In this document: in pieces, positions 38,107 through 48,700 of the stretch
How positions within the stretch are numbered: the first letter of the stretch is position 1
How the letters are laid out: each line of letters opens with the position of its first letter
Origin: DASVCS01 sp036381495
GTDB lineage: Bacteria; Gemmatimonadota; Gemmatimonadetes; Longimicrobiales; RSA9
NCBI GenBank assembly: GCA_036381495.1
Contig: DASVCS010000059.1
Span: 1-64,000 of the forward strand
DNA: 64,000 bases
Direction: 5' to 3'
The notes under the pieces: model-generated
The model's database searches: none
Told to the model about the DNA's origin: nothing
Seen by the model: only the letters and a program-made list of their open reading frames with translations
Made by a program: the position numbers and the translations under genes

Positions 38107-40515
38107 TCAATCCGCCCGCAGCGCCACCATCGGATCCACCCGCGCCGCGCGCCGCGCCGGGATCCAGCTCGCGAGCAGTCCGACGCCGCCGAGCACGAGC
38201 GCGACGGCCGTGAACGTCCCGGGGTCCGTCGCGCTGACCTCGTAGAGCATGCTGGCGACGACGCGGCTGAGCGCGAACGCCGCGACGAGCCCGATGCCGA
38301 GCCCGACCGCGACCATCGCCATCCCCTGGCGCACGACGAGGCCCACGACGTTGCCGTGCTTCGCGCCGAGTGCCACGCGGATGCCGATCTCGTGCGTCCG
38401 CTGTCGCGCGGTGTAGGCGACGACGCCGTAGATGCCGATCGCGGTGAGCACGAGTGCGAGCCCGGCGAAGGTGGTGAGCAGGCGGGCGCGGAAGCGCTCG
38501 GCGGCGATGGATGCGCCGACGACTTCGGTCATCGGGCGCAGCCGCAGGATCGGCTGCTGGGAATCGGCCTCATGGATCGCTTCGCGGAGCGCGGCCACGA
38601 CCGCCGCCGGGTTGTCGGTCCGGACCGCGAACGCGGCCATGAACCAGTTGTTCATCGCGCGGGTCATCCCGTCGCTGAGCTGCGCGCGGGGGATGAAGGC
38701 GGTGGGGCGCGCGCTCGCATCGAGGTCGATGTCCTTGATGTCGCGCACCACGCCGACCACGACCCGTTCCGGTCTGTCGACCGCGATCCGCGCGCCGAGC
38801 GGGTCGTAATCGGCGAGGAACCGGCGCACGAACGCCTCGTTGACGAGCGCGACGGGGGGTGCGCCCGCGTCGTCGGACTCGGTGAAGCCGCGGCCGCTCA
38901 CCACCGTCGCGCCGAGCGTCCGGAGCAAGTCGGGGCTCACGGCACGGACCTCGATCACGTCGCCACGCCGCGGCCCGGGCGAGAGAATGCGGGCGCCGGT
39001 GTTCAGTCCCCGCTCGAGCGGCAGGTTGGATGCGGAGCCCGCGGCGACGACGCCGGGCAGTCCCCGGATCCGGTCGAGCACCTGTCGCTCGAAGCGCCAT
39101 GTCGCCGCCGTCGTCGTGTAGCGCTCGGGCGGGAGTGCGAGCTCGGCGGTGTAGACGCCCTCGGGCTCGAAGCCCAGCTCGACGCCGCTCAGCCGGAAGT
39201 AGCTGACGATGAACAGGCCGGCGCCGATCAGCAGCACGACGGAGAACGCGGCTTCGGCGGCGACGAGCAGGCCACGGGCGTGCAACCGCCGCGCACCGCC
39301 TGCCCGGGTGCGGCCCCCTTCTCGCAGCACGTCCGCGACGTCGGGTCGGGCGGCGCGCACCGCGCCCGCGAGCCCGACGGCGATCCCGGTCGCGAGCGAG
39401 ACGGCCAGCGCGAAGCCGAGGACGCGGGTGTCGAGTCCGACGCGGTCGAGCCCCGGAACACCGGCCGGCGCCAGCGCGAGCACGGCGTCCAGCCCCCAGG
39501 CGGCGAGGACCAGCCCGGCGCCGCCCCCGGCCAGCCCGAGCAACACGCTCTCCGCGAGCAGGTGGCCGAGGATCCGGCCGCGGCCGGCGCCGAGCGCCGC
39601 GCGGACGGCCAGCTCGGCACGCCGCGCGGCAACGCGCCCCAGCAGCAGGTTCGCGACGTTCACGCACGCGATCAGCAGCACCAGCCCGACCGCGCCGAAG
39701 AGCACCCAGACGGCCGTATCGCGGCCGGCCACCAGGTAGTCGCGGTACGTCGCCGTCTCGAAGTGCTGGCCTCCGTCGATGGCGCCCGGGTCCATCGCCG
39801 CGAACCGCTCCGTGAACGCATCCGCCTCCGCCTGCAAGCGCTCGCGCGAGATGCCCGGCTCGAGTCGGCCGAACGCCCGATAGTTGTGCCCCTGGTCGCG
39901 CGGGTCCACGACCAGCCGCAGCGGCGCGAGGACGTCGACCCCCGCGGGCGCGAAGCCGGGCGGCATCACGCCCACCACCATGTGCGGCGCGCCATCGAGC
40001 GTGATCGTCCGCCCGACCACCCCCGAATCCGCACCGAAGCTGCGCCGCCACACCCCATCGCTCAGGATGACGACCGCCGGACCGCCCGGCACGTCCTCCT
40101 CGGGAAGGAACGCCCGGCCCAGCGCCGGCATCACGCCGAGCACCTGGAAGTAGCCGTCGGAGACCAGCTCGCCCGCGAGCTGCTGCGGCTCGGCACTGCC
40201 CGTCAGCACGTACTGCGTCTCATCCGTGATGGCGAACGCCTCGAACGCCTCGCTGGTCTCCTTCCAGAGCTGCGCCTGTGCCGGCGTGAGCGCCATCGTG
40301 TTCCCACGGCCCGGGCCCCAGTTCCACCCGACCACCGCGAGCCGCTCCGGCTCCGGCCACGGCGCCGGATGCAACACCGTGCCGTCCAGGACGCTGAAGA
40401 TCGCGGTGTTCGCCCCGATCCCGAGCGCCAGCGTGAGCACGGCCACGGCCGTGAAGCCGGGGGTTCGGCGCAGTGCGCGCGCGGCGTAACGGAGATCCCC
40501 TAGCCATGTGTTCAT
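38107..40515 (-). CDS. ADOP-family ABC permease P11
   Basis: The product has 802 residues, MNTWLGDLRYAARALRRTPG, with GAGGAGCTG ribosome binding site. It pairs with P15: both have an NWG/EWN-type entry loop, RDxGxNY in domain 1, a WRFERQVLDRIRGLPGVV-like segment and VVGASIAAERF before the second core. Contact segments are AELAVRAALGAGRGRILGHL and HEIGIRVALGAKHGNVVGLV. The C-terminus ends ALRAD with TGA rather than the usual E-stop, a one-base frame change at the last codon. It is the last gene of the P13-P12-P11 unit. Confidence 0.92.
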   Translation of the reverse strand: MNTWLGDLRYAARALRRTPGFTAVAVLTLALGIGANTAIFSVLDGTVLHPAPWPEPERLAVVGWNWGPGRGNTMALTPAQAQLWKETSEAFEAFAITDETQYVLTGSAEPQQLAGELVSDGYFQVLGVMPALGRAFLPEEDVPGGPAVVILSDGVWRRSFGADSGVVGRTITLDGAPHMVVGVMPPGFAPAGVDVLAPLRLVVDPRDQGHNYRAFGRLEPGISRERLQAEADAFTERFAAMDPGAIDGGQHFETATYRDYLVAGRDTAVWVLFGAVGLVLLIACVNVANLLLGRVAARRAELAVRAALGAGRGRILGHLLAESVLLGLAGGGAGLVLAAWGLDAVLALAPAGVPGLDRVGLDTRVLGFALAVSLATGIAVGLAGAVRAARPDVADVLREGGRTRAGGARRLHARGLLVAAEAAFSVVLLIGAGLFIVSYFRLSGVELGFEPEGVYTAELALPPERYTTTAATWRFERQVLDRIRGLPGVVAAGSASNLPLERGLNTGARILSPGPRRGDVIEVRAVSPDLLRTLGATVVSGRGFTESDDAGAPPVALVNEAFVRRFLADYDPLGARIAVDRPERVVVGVVRDIKDIDLDASARPTAFIPRAQLSDGMTRAMNNWFMAAFAVRTDNPAAVVAALREAIHEADSQQPILRLRPMTEVVGASIAAERFRARLLTTFAGLALVLTAIGIYGVVAYTARQRTHEIGIRVALGAKHGNVVGLVVRQGMAMVAVGLGIGLVAAFALSRVVASMLYEVSATDPGTFTAVALVLGGVGLLASWIPARRAARVDPMVALRAD

Positions 40516-40638
40516 GTGCAGCTCCTCGAGGATTCGATGGATCGGTCCCGCTCATCCGCGGCGGCATGTCCTGCAGGCCGGCATCCGGCGGCGAACCGGG
40601 ACCCGGACCATGATCACGCCGCGCGCATTTCCATTCTC

Positions 40639-43062
40639 CTACTGCTCCCTCAGCGCCACCATCGGATCGACGTCGGCGGCCCGATGCGCCGGGAGATGGA
40701 CGGCGATCAGCGTCACGGCCGCGAGCACGAGTGCGACGCCGGCGAAGGTCGCGGGGTCCGCCGGGTCCACGCCATAGAGCAGGCTGGAGAGGATGCGTGT
40801 CAGTGCGAGCGCCGCCACGATTCCCACGGCCAGCCCGGCCAGCGCGGGTGCGATCCCCTGAACGATGATCAGCCGAAGCACATCGCCCCTCGTCGCGCCG
40901 AGCGCGATGAGGATGCCGACCTCGTACGTGCGCCGGCTGACGGTGTACGCGATCACGCCGTAGACGCCCAGTGCGGCGAGGATGAGCGCGAGGCCGCTGA
41001 AGCTGCCGAGCAGCAGCATGAGGAAGCGGGGCCGGGCGACCGTATCGGAGACCACCCGCTGCATGGTCGTGACGCCGGAGATCGGTTGATCCGGGCTCAC
41101 ATCCCAGATCGCCCGCCGGATGGCGCCCGCGAGCCGCACGGGGTCGGTGGCGGTCCGGACGAACAGCTTCATGCTCGAGCGCGGCGCCAGATACATGGGG
41201 ACGTAGACCGCCGGTCCCGGCGCCTGTGCGATTCCGTCGTTCCTCACGTCGCCGACGACACCCACGATGCGGAACTCGGATTCACCGGATCCGAGACTCT
41301 TGCCGACCGGGTCCTCACCGGGCCAGTAGCGCCGGGCCATGGCCTGGTTCACGATCACCACCGGCGCGCCGTTCGTCTCATCCGCGGCCGTGAACACCCT
41401 CCCGCGCACAAGCGGGATTCCGAGCGCACGGAAGTAGCCCGACGAGACGATGAACCCGCCCGATTCCGGCGTGATCGAAGACGCGTCGGTGCGGCCCGGC
41501 AGGGAGAACGAAAAGGGTTCGCCGCCGCCCCGCAGCGGGATCGTCTTGCTCGCGCCGACGGCCAGCACGCCCGGAAGGTTCGCGACCCGGTCGAGGATCT
41601 CGCGTCTGTACACGTTGCGTCGATCGCCCTGCGCGATCTCCGATGGCGTCGAGAGGCTGAGCGTGAGTACGTTCTCGCTGCTGAAGCCGGGATCGACGCG
41701 CGTAAGGTTCCAGAAGCTGCGGATCAGGAGACCCGCGCCCGCCAGCAGGACGACCGCGAGTGCCGTCTCCGCGACGACGAACAGCCGGCGCATCCCGTGG
41801 CGCCGGCCGCCGGCGGTACCGCGCCCGCCTTCCTTGAGCGCCTCCCCGACGTCGACGCGCGAGGCGGTGAGCGAGGGGACGAGGCCGAAAACCACGCCGG
41901 TGAGCACGGAAACCGCGAGGGTGAAGCCGATGACCCGCGCGTCCAGTCGGATCGCGTCCGGCCGCGGGATCGTCCCGGCGCTCAGGGACACGAACGCGTC
42001 GACGCCCCAGAACGCGAGCGCGAGACCGACGCCACCGCCGGCGAGCGCCAGCGCCACGCTCTCGGTGAGGAGCTGCCGAACCACGCGGGAGCGGCCGGCG
42101 CCGAGCGCCGCGCGGATCGCGAGCTCCCGGCTGCGCGCGTTGCCGCGGGCGAGCAACAGGTTGGCCAGGTTGGCGCAGGCGATGAGCAGCACGAGCGCCA
42201 CCGCGCCGAGCAGGACGAGCAGCGCAGGGCGCACCTCGCCGACGAGCGACTCGCGCAGCGGGACCACCGTCGCCGAACCCCACCCCTCGTTCGTCTCCGG
42301 ATATGCGCTCTCGAGACGCCGCAGAACGGTGTTGGTCGCCGACGTCGCCGTCTCGATCGTCGCACCCGGCGCGAGGCGCCCGAGCGCGGCGATCCAGCGG
42401 AGTCCCCGGACATGAGGGATGTCATCCTCGCCGATCAGCGACAGCGGAACCCAGATCTCCGTTTCCGGAGAGGGGAAGTCGAAGGACGGCGGCATGACAC
42501 CGATGACCGTGAACGACTCGCCGTCCAGCGAGAGCGTCCGTCCGACCACGCCAGGATCGGATCCGAACCGGCGGCGCCAGAATCCGTCGCTCAGGACGAC
42601 GACCCGGTCCGCGCCCGGCACGTTCTCGTCCGCTCCCGGCACGCGGCCCAGCGCGGGAGGCACGCCCAGCGCCGCGAAGAATTCGGCGGAAACGAACGCC
42701 GTCTCGAGCTCCCGCGGCTCACCGCCACCCACGAGGATCGTTTCGCTCTGCCCCGGGACGAAGTAGTACCCCGCCAATCGCTCGTAGACGACGTTGTCGC
42801 GCTTCAGATCCTCGAAGTCCTGTGGCGAGAACGCACCGGGCGTGACCGCGAAGCCGTTCTCGGGCGCGCGGTGCAGAACCCGGACCAGCCGCTCCGGCTC
42901 CGCGAACGGCAGCGGTTCGAGAAGCACGCCGTCGACCACGCTGAAGATGGCCGTGTTCCCGCCGATCCCGAGCGCCAGCGTGAGCACGGCCACGGCCGTG
43001 AAGCCGGGGGTACGGCGCAGCGAGCGAAACGCGTACCGCAGGTCCTGAAGCAGGTCGCCCAT
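40639..43062 (-). CDS. ADOP-family ABC permease P12
   Basis: The product has 807 residues, MGDLLQDLRYAFRSLRRTPG, with AGGAGACAGCAC before the ATG. Contact segments are RELAIRAALGAGRSRVVRQL and YEVGILIALGATRGDVLRLI; Leu in place of Arg in the second (GILIALGA) is unique in the array. Periplasmic domain 1 has DDIPHVRGLRWIAALGRLAP and domain 2 a short, glycine-poor insertion. It lies 45 bp after P13 and 123 bp before P11. Confidence 0.92.
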   Translation of the reverse strand: MGDLLQDLRYAFRSLRRTPGFTAVAVLTLALGIGGNTAIFSVVDGVLLEPLPFAEPERLVRVLHRAPENGFAVTPGAFSPQDFEDLKRDNVVYERLAGYYFVPGQSETILVGGGEPRELETAFVSAEFFAALGVPPALGRVPGADENVPGADRVVVLSDGFWRRRFGSDPGVVGRTLSLDGESFTVIGVMPPSFDFPSPETEIWVPLSLIGEDDIPHVRGLRWIAALGRLAPGATIETATSATNTVLRRLESAYPETNEGWGSATVVPLRESLVGEVRPALLVLLGAVALVLLIACANLANLLLARGNARSRELAIRAALGAGRSRVVRQLLTESVALALAGGGVGLALAFWGVDAFVSLSAGTIPRPDAIRLDARVIGFTLAVSVLTGVVFGLVPSLTASRVDVGEALKEGGRGTAGGRRHGMRRLFVVAETALAVVLLAGAGLLIRSFWNLTRVDPGFSSENVLTLSLSTPSEIAQGDRRNVYRREILDRVANLPGVLAVGASKTIPLRGGGEPFSFSLPGRTDASSITPESGGFIVSSGYFRALGIPLVRGRVFTAADETNGAPVVIVNQAMARRYWPGEDPVGKSLGSGESEFRIVGVVGDVRNDGIAQAPGPAVYVPMYLAPRSSMKLFVRTATDPVRLAGAIRRAIWDVSPDQPISGVTTMQRVVSDTVARPRFLMLLLGSFSGLALILAALGVYGVIAYTVSRRTYEVGILIALGATRGDVLRLIIVQGIAPALAGLAVGIVAALALTRILSSLLYGVDPADPATFAGVALVLAAVTLIAVHLPAHRAADVDPMVALREQ

Positions 43063-43107
43063 GTGCTGTCTCCTGTTCGGCGCGCCGGGTGCGATGACCG
43101 GAGCCGC

Positions 43108-45600
43108 TTACTCGCCTCGCAACGTGACCATCGGGTCCACGTTGCTCGCGCGCCGGGCCGGGATGTAGCTCGCGAGCAGTGCAACGCCGCCGAGCACGAC
43201 CGCGATGCCCGCGAAGGTCATCGGATCCGCCGTGCCCACGTCGTAGAGCATACCGCTGAGGAAGCGGGTCAGAACGAACGCGGCGAGGAGACCGACCGCG
43301 ATGCCGGCCAGAGCGAGGACCGCGCCCTGCCCCACCAGCAGCCGGACCACCGATTCGCGCCGTGCGCCGAGCGCCATGCGGATCCCCACCTCCTGCGTCC
43401 GCTGCGTCGACAGGTACGAGACCACGCCGTAGATGCCCATGACCGCCAACAGCAGCGCGGTGGCGCCGAAGGTGCCGATCAGGAGCAACGCGAAGCGCTG
43501 GGCGGAGAGCGATGCCGAAAAGATCTGCTCGAGCGTGCGGAAGCGCAGGGGCACCTCGGGGTTCAGCCCACGCACGATCCGGCGGGCCGACGCGATCATC
43601 CCTGCCGGTTCGATCGAACCGCGCATGACGACGCTGTATCGGAACGTCTTCAGCGGCCGCTGCCGCGAATTGGCGTAGAACGTGGGTTCCGGCTGCGCCA
43701 CGAGACTCCGCTCCCGGACGTCGCCCACGATGCCGATGATCGTGAACGGCCGCAGGTCGCCGTCCATGTTGCCGAACTCGATGAGCTTGCCGATCGGGTC
43801 CTCGTTCGGCCAGCGGGCCTCCGCGAGGGATTCGCTGATGACTGCGACGTGCGGGGCGTCGGGGCCGTCGCGCTCGTCGAAGAGGCGCCCGCGCACGAGC
43901 GGGATCCCCATCGCCTCGAAGTATCCCTGGCTCGCAACCCGGAACTCCGCCGAACCGGTGTGCGTCGGGTCATCGAACATCCGATCGAGCCGCGCCATGA
44001 GCGCCGGCTCGCGCATGAGCTGCTCGAAGCTCGTCATGCCGGCAACCTGGTCCGGGCTGTCGAGGATGATGAACGTGCCGTTGCCCCCGCTGCCGGTCAG
44101 CGGGAAGACGTTCACGCCGCCGGCCGCCTCCACGCCGGGGATCGCGCGCAGCCGGCCGAGCAGCTCCGTGTAGAAGCGCCCGGTCCGTGCCTTCGCGGCC
44201 TCGTCCTCCGGGGAGGGCAGCCAGAGATCCATCACCACCGCCCCCTTCGTGCGGAATCCCGGATCGACCGCGAGCACGCGCAGGAAGCTGCGCGCGAGCA
44301 GCCCCGCGCCGACCAGCAGCACCAGCGTCAGCGCGACCTGCGACGCGGCGAGGATGCGACGGATCCGGTGGCCCGATGCCCCGCCGGTCTGTGTCCGCTG
44401 ACCATCCGCGAGCGACCCGCGCACGTCCGTGCGCGTCGCCCGCAACGCCGGCGCAAGACCCAGCGCGACGGCCGCTCCGAGCGCAACGGCCAGCGCGAAG
44501 AGGAGCACGGCCCAGTCCACGCCGACCTCGTCGAGACGCGGCAGACCGCCCGGCTCGAACGCGAGCAGCGCGGGCACGCCCCAGACGGCCAGCAGCATTC
44601 CCAGCACGCCGCCCGCGAGGCACAGCACGAGCGCCTCGGTCAGGAACTGCACGGCCAGCCGCCGTGCGCCTGCGCCCAGCGCCAGCCGGATCGACAGCTC
44701 CCGCTGCCGCGCCGCCATCCGCGCCAGCAGCAGGTTCACCACGTTCGCGCACGCGATGAGCAGCAGGAACCCCGCCGCGCCCAGAAGGATCAGCAGCATC
44801 GGCCGCGCCCGGCCGACGAGTTCCTCGCGCAACGGGACCACGGCCGCATCGGACATCCGGGTATCATCGCCGTAGCGGGCCTTCAGCCGCCGCGCGACCG
44901 CAGTCAGGTCACTGCGCGCCTGCTCCAGCGCCACGCCATCGCGAAGGCGGCCGATCACCCGGAAGTTGTGGCCCGTGCGGGTCTGGTTGGCCAGCGATGC
45001 ATCGCTCGGCAGCCACAGCTCGGTTCCCGCCGGAAACGAGAAGCCCGGTGGCATCACACCGATGACCGCGTACGCGCGGTCACCGATCCGCACGACGTCG
45101 TCCGAAAGATCCCGGTCGCCGCCGAGCCGGCTCTGCCAGTAACCGTAGCCGACCACCGCCACCGCCGGGCCGGCCACGCCCAGCTCCTCCGGCAGGAACA
45201 CCCGCCCGAGCGCCGGCTCCACCCCCAGCACATCGAAGAACCCGGACGTCACCCACGCCGCGCCTACGCGGATCCCCTCGCCGCCGGCGGTGACCGACGC
45301 GGTGCTGCTCCCGTACGCGCCCATCGCCTCGAAGCTGCGGCTCTGATCGCGCAGATCCACGTAATTCGGATAGGACACGCTGAGCTGTGACCCGCCGCCC
45401 TCGCCCACCTGCCGGATCTGCACCACCTCATCCGGCTCCGGATACGGCAACGGCCGCAGCAGCACGCCGTTGACCACGCTGAAGATCGCAGTGTTCGCGC
45501 CGATGCCGAGCGCGAGGGTGAGCACGGCGACGGCCGCGAAACCGGGGTTCCGGCGCAGCGTTCGGAGTGCGTAGCGAAAGTCGTGGAGCAGTCTATCCAT
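43108..45600 (-). CDS. ADOP-family ABC permease P13
   Basis: The product has 830 residues. The ATG at 45600 (MDRLLHDFRYALRTLRRNPG) is preferred because GAGAGGAT lies at the right distance; 45606 is an alternative. Contact segments are RELSIRLALGAGARRLAVQF and QEVGIRMALGARRESVVRLL. Domain 1 shares SVSYPNYVDLRDQSRSFEAM with P8. Domain 2 has an extended insertion of about 25 residues (MTSFEQLMREPALMARLDRM), the longest in the array. It opens the P13-P12-P11 unit; R1 segment E6 begins 60 bp upstream. Confidence 0.92.
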   Translation of the reverse strand: MDRLLHDFRYALRTLRRNPGFAAVAVLTLALGIGANTAIFSVVNGVLLRPLPYPEPDEVVQIRQVGEGGGSQLSVSYPNYVDLRDQSRSFEAMGAYGSSTASVTAGGEGIRVGAAWVTSGFFDVLGVEPALGRVFLPEELGVAGPAVAVVGYGYWQSRLGGDRDLSDDVVRIGDRAYAVIGVMPPGFSFPAGTELWLPSDASLANQTRTGHNFRVIGRLRDGVALEQARSDLTAVARRLKARYGDDTRMSDAAVVPLREELVGRARPMLLILLGAAGFLLLIACANVVNLLLARMAARQRELSIRLALGAGARRLAVQFLTEALVLCLAGGVLGMLLAVWGVPALLAFEPGGLPRLDEVGVDWAVLLFALAVALGAAVALGLAPALRATRTDVRGSLADGQRTQTGGASGHRIRRILAASQVALTLVLLVGAGLLARSFLRVLAVDPGFRTKGAVVMDLWLPSPEDEAAKARTGRFYTELLGRLRAIPGVEAAGGVNVFPLTGSGGNGTFIILDSPDQVAGMTSFEQLMREPALMARLDRMFDDPTHTGSAEFRVASQGYFEAMGIPLVRGRLFDERDGPDAPHVAVISESLAEARWPNEDPIGKLIEFGNMDGDLRPFTIIGIVGDVRERSLVAQPEPTFYANSRQRPLKTFRYSVVMRGSIEPAGMIASARRIVRGLNPEVPLRFRTLEQIFSASLSAQRFALLLIGTFGATALLLAVMGIYGVVSYLSTQRTQEVGIRMALGARRESVVRLLVGQGAVLALAGIAVGLLAAFVLTRFLSGMLYDVGTADPMTFAGIAVVLGGVALLASYIPARRASNVDPMVTLRGE

Positions 45601-45660
45601 GGTCATCCTCTCGATCAGGGGCTTCGGCCCGCCCGTTGCCTTGGTAGACCCGTCGCCATC

Positions 45661-45986
45661 GCGGACCAGGTTTTACTTTTTCGATTCGTCCCACAGCGTC
45701 ACCTGGCTGGCCGATCCGGTAGTGCGCCAACCGGACGTATCCGTGGAACGAGAGGCGCACGGCTTCGGACACGTGCCCCGGATCGCACAGCCGCCCCGCG
45801 ACCCGCATTGGCCGCCACGCGAATGCTTGATCCACGCTCGCGTGCCGGCACGCACGTCCGGCCCCGGCGCCGCCCTGTGGACCGCCCCACAACCAGGTGG
45901 GTCGAGCCGCCGCCAACCGGCTGATATCGGGATAAGCCAATGCCCTGGCGATCTGGGACGAATCGAAAAAGTAAAACCTGGTCCGC
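45661..45986. repeat. R1 inverted-repeat segment E6 (326 bp)
   Basis: The left end (45661-45692) and right end (45955-45986) are exact 32-bp inverted copies. The right end stops one base before the P14 stop triplet (TCA 45987-45989). The inside is the compact version of the element (CTGGCTGGCCGATCCGGT, GGCACGCACGTCCGG, GTGGGTCGAGCCGCC, GGGATAAGCCAATGCCC). No gene is seen. Confidence 0.85.
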
Positions 45987-48470
45987 TCATTCCGCCCGCA
46001 GCGCGACCATCGGGTCCACGCGCGCGGCACGCCGCGCAGGCAGCCAGCTCGCGAACCCCGCCACGCCGGCGAGCAGCGTAGCCGCCGCGATGTACGCGAT
46101 CGGATCCGTCGGCTCGATGCCGAAGAGCATGCCGCGCAACAGTCGCGTCAGCAGGAGCGCGGCGCCGGTCCCGGCGACGAGCCCGGCCAGGACCAGTCTC
46201 AGAGAGCCGGCGACGACGAGCCGCTCGACCTGCCGCGCCTGCGCGCCGAGCGCGATGCGCACGCCGATCTCCCCCGTGCGCCGCGTGACGACGTAGGAGA
46301 CGACGCCGTAGAGCCCGATCGCGGCGAGCGCGAGCGCCACGCCCGCGGCGAGCGCCAGGAGCGCGAGCGTGAAGGACTGGCGGCTCATCGAGCGGTCCAC
46401 GATCGTCTGCATCTCGTCGACGTTGGCCAGCGGGATCGCGGGGTCGAGGTCCGCGACGATGCGGCGGATCGCCGGGAAGAGCGACGCCGGGTCCGCCAGC
46501 TCCGTGCGCACGACGAGGTACCGCGCACTGCCCCAGCCGCCCGAGCCGGGGGCGGGCACGATGGGATAGTAGATCGCCACCGCCGGCGCCTCTTCCACCG
46601 AACTCGCGTACACATCGCCGACCACGCCGACCACCCGGTAGAACGGCGCGCTCCGGCTGCCCGGCGCCACGCGTTTGCCGATCGGGTCCTCGCCCGGCCA
46701 GAAGCGCTCGGCGAAGGCGCGGCTGACCACCGCAACCGGTTCACCACTGCCGCTGTTGTCGTCGTCCCTGAACGTGCGTCCGGCGAGGAGGGGGATCCCG
46801 AGCGCCTCGAAATAGCCGGGCGACGTCGGCGTCTGGCCCGCGCAGGTGGTCAGGCCGGCGTCGTCGAGGCGAGCATAGACCTCACGGTCCGCGAAAGCCT
46901 GCGTTGTACAGCCGTAACCGCCGCTGAACGGCATGTCGTTCGACACGCCCGCCGCGGTCACGCCCGGTAGCGCGCGCACGCGCTCGAGCATTGCGCGGTA
47001 GAACTGCCAGCGCGCCGCGTGCCCGTCGTAGCGGCCGGATGGAAGATAGAGCTCCATCGTGAGCACGCCCTCCGGATCGACGCCTGGATCGACGGCGCGC
47101 AGACCGCGGAAGCTCTCGAGCAGCAGCCCCGCGCCCACGATCAGGATCAGCGCGAGCGCGACCTGGCCGACGACGAGGGCCGACCGCACTCGCTGCCGCT
47201 CGCGGCCGACCGTGGCGGAGCGGCCGCTTTCGGCAAGCGCGGCAACGCCAACGGACCCGCGCTGCCGCAGCACGGCCACGCCCGCGAGCACGACCGCGAT
47301 GACGAGCGACACGCCGAGCGCGAAGCCGAACACGCTCGCGTCGACCCGGATCGCGTCCAACCGCGGGATCGCTGCAGGCGCGATGGCGACGAGCCACTCG
47401 ACGCCCCAGGTGCCGAGCAGTAGCGCCACAGCGCAGCCGGCCACCGACAGCACCACGCTCTCGGCCAGGCAGTGCATCGCGATCGCCGCTCGGGACGCGC
47501 CGAGTGCCGCACGCACCGCCAGCTCGTGACGCCGCGCCTCGATCCGGACCAGGAACAGGTTCGCCACGTTCGCCGCCGCGATCAGCAGGACCAGCCCGAC
47601 GGCACCAAGCAGGATCCACAGATTCCGGGCGACATCGCCGACCACGTCGTCTTTCAGCGAACGCAGCACCGTGTGCAGCCCGGACCGCTCGAACATGCGC
47701 GCGCTGTAGATGTCCGGGTACGCCTCCATCAAACCCGGCCTCAATGCGTCCAGCTCCGCCTGCGCCGACTCGAGCGTCGCGCCCGGCGCGAGCCGCGCGA
47801 TCCCCGACACCGTGTGGCTGCCCAGCCAGGTCGGATCGAGCTGGTACGGAATCCACACGTCCGTCCGCAGCCGGCCGAACCTGCCACCCGGCTCCGGCAG
47901 CTCCGTCCCCGGCGCCATCACCCCGATGACCTCGATCGGGATTCCGTTCATCTCGATCGCACGGCCGATCACGTCGGGATCGCCGCCGAACTGCCGCTGC
48001 CAGAAGCCGTGGGAGAGCACCGCCACCGGCGCCCCGCCCGGCGAATCGTCCCGGTCATCGAAGAGCCGCCCGAGCGCGGCGCGAGCGCCCAGAATGCGGA
48101 ACACACTCGCAGTCGCAATCGCCGCGCGGCCGCGCACCACCTCGCCCGGACCGGCGAGGTTCACTCCGCCGACCCGGTACATCCCCATCGCTTCCAGCGA
48201 GCGCGCATGCTCGCCGAAGTACAGGTACTGCGCCGGCGAGAGCTGCCACTCCACATCCGCGCCCACCCCCGGCACCGGATTCGCGATCCGCACCAGCCGC
48301 TCCGCATCCGGGTACGGCAGCGGATCCAGCACCACGGACTCGAGCACCGCATAGATCGCCGTCGTCGCGCCGATCGCGAGCGCGAGCGTCAGCACCGCCA
48401 CGACCGCGTAGCCGGGACTGCGACGCAACCCGCGCAACGCGTAACGCAGGTCCTGGAAACCTGTTGCCAC
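45987..48470 (-). CDS. ADOP-family ABC permease P14 (divergent)
   Basis: The start is uncertain. A GTG at 48470 gives 827 residues beginning VATGFQDLRYALRGLRRSPG, in register with paralogues; ATGs at 48650 and 48671 would add about 60 arginine-rich residues. Contact segments are HELAVRAALGASRAAIAMHC and GEIGVRIALGAQARQVERLV, the first the least conserved of all. Domain 2 has two cysteines (GGYGCTTQAF, LTTCAGQTP) likely forming a disulfide. TM1 reads LTLALAIGATTAIYAVLESV, lacking the GIGANTAIF consensus. It is divergent from the coiled-coil gene. Confidence 0.85.
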   Translation of the reverse strand: MATGFQDLRYALRGLRRSPGYAVVAVLTLALAIGATTAIYAVLESVVLDPLPYPDAERLVRIANPVPGVGADVEWQLSPAQYLYFGEHARSLEAMGMYRVGGVNLAGPGEVVRGRAAIATASVFRILGARAALGRLFDDRDDSPGGAPVAVLSHGFWQRQFGGDPDVIGRAIEMNGIPIEVIGVMAPGTELPEPGGRFGRLRTDVWIPYQLDPTWLGSHTVSGIARLAPGATLESAQAELDALRPGLMEAYPDIYSARMFERSGLHTVLRSLKDDVVGDVARNLWILLGAVGLVLLIAAANVANLFLVRIEARRHELAVRAALGASRAAIAMHCLAESVVLSVAGCAVALLLGTWGVEWLVAIAPAAIPRLDAIRVDASVFGFALGVSLVIAVVLAGVAVLRQRGSVGVAALAESGRSATVGRERQRVRSALVVGQVALALILIVGAGLLLESFRGLRAVDPGVDPEGVLTMELYLPSGRYDGHAARWQFYRAMLERVRALPGVTAAGVSNDMPFSGGYGCTTQAFADREVYARLDDAGLTTCAGQTPTSPGYFEALGIPLLAGRTFRDDDNSGSGEPVAVVSRAFAERFWPGEDPIGKRVAPGSRSAPFYRVVGVVGDVYASSVEEAPAVAIYYPIVPAPGSGGWGSARYLVVRTELADPASLFPAIRRIVADLDPAIPLANVDEMQTIVDRSMSRQSFTLALLALAAGVALALAAIGLYGVVSYVVTRRTGEIGVRIALGAQARQVERLVVAGSLRLVLAGLVAGTGAALLLTRLLRGMLFGIEPTDPIAYIAAATLLAGVAGFASWLPARRAARVDPMVALRAE

Positions 48471-48700
48471 GATCTGACCCGTGCGCTTCCGCTCCTTTCG
48501 TTCCACTTCGACCGGCCCGGACGCTCCATCCCGGAGTCCGCCGCGCCGCCCCCGTCTCGCTCGCCTCTCCTCCCGCTCGACCGAACGGCCTGCCCCGCCG
48601 CCGGCACCCGCGCCCGCCGTTCCGCCCTTGCCCCCTATCGTCAGCTCCATGGCCGATCTCGCTATGGACACCCTCCGACCGGCGAGGTTATCCTTCGCCC

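Noticed and set aside
48471..48671. N-terminal extension of P14
   Set aside because: The extra 60 residues are Arg/Gly-rich with no counterpart in 14 paralogues and no good ribosome binding site; kept only as an alternative start.
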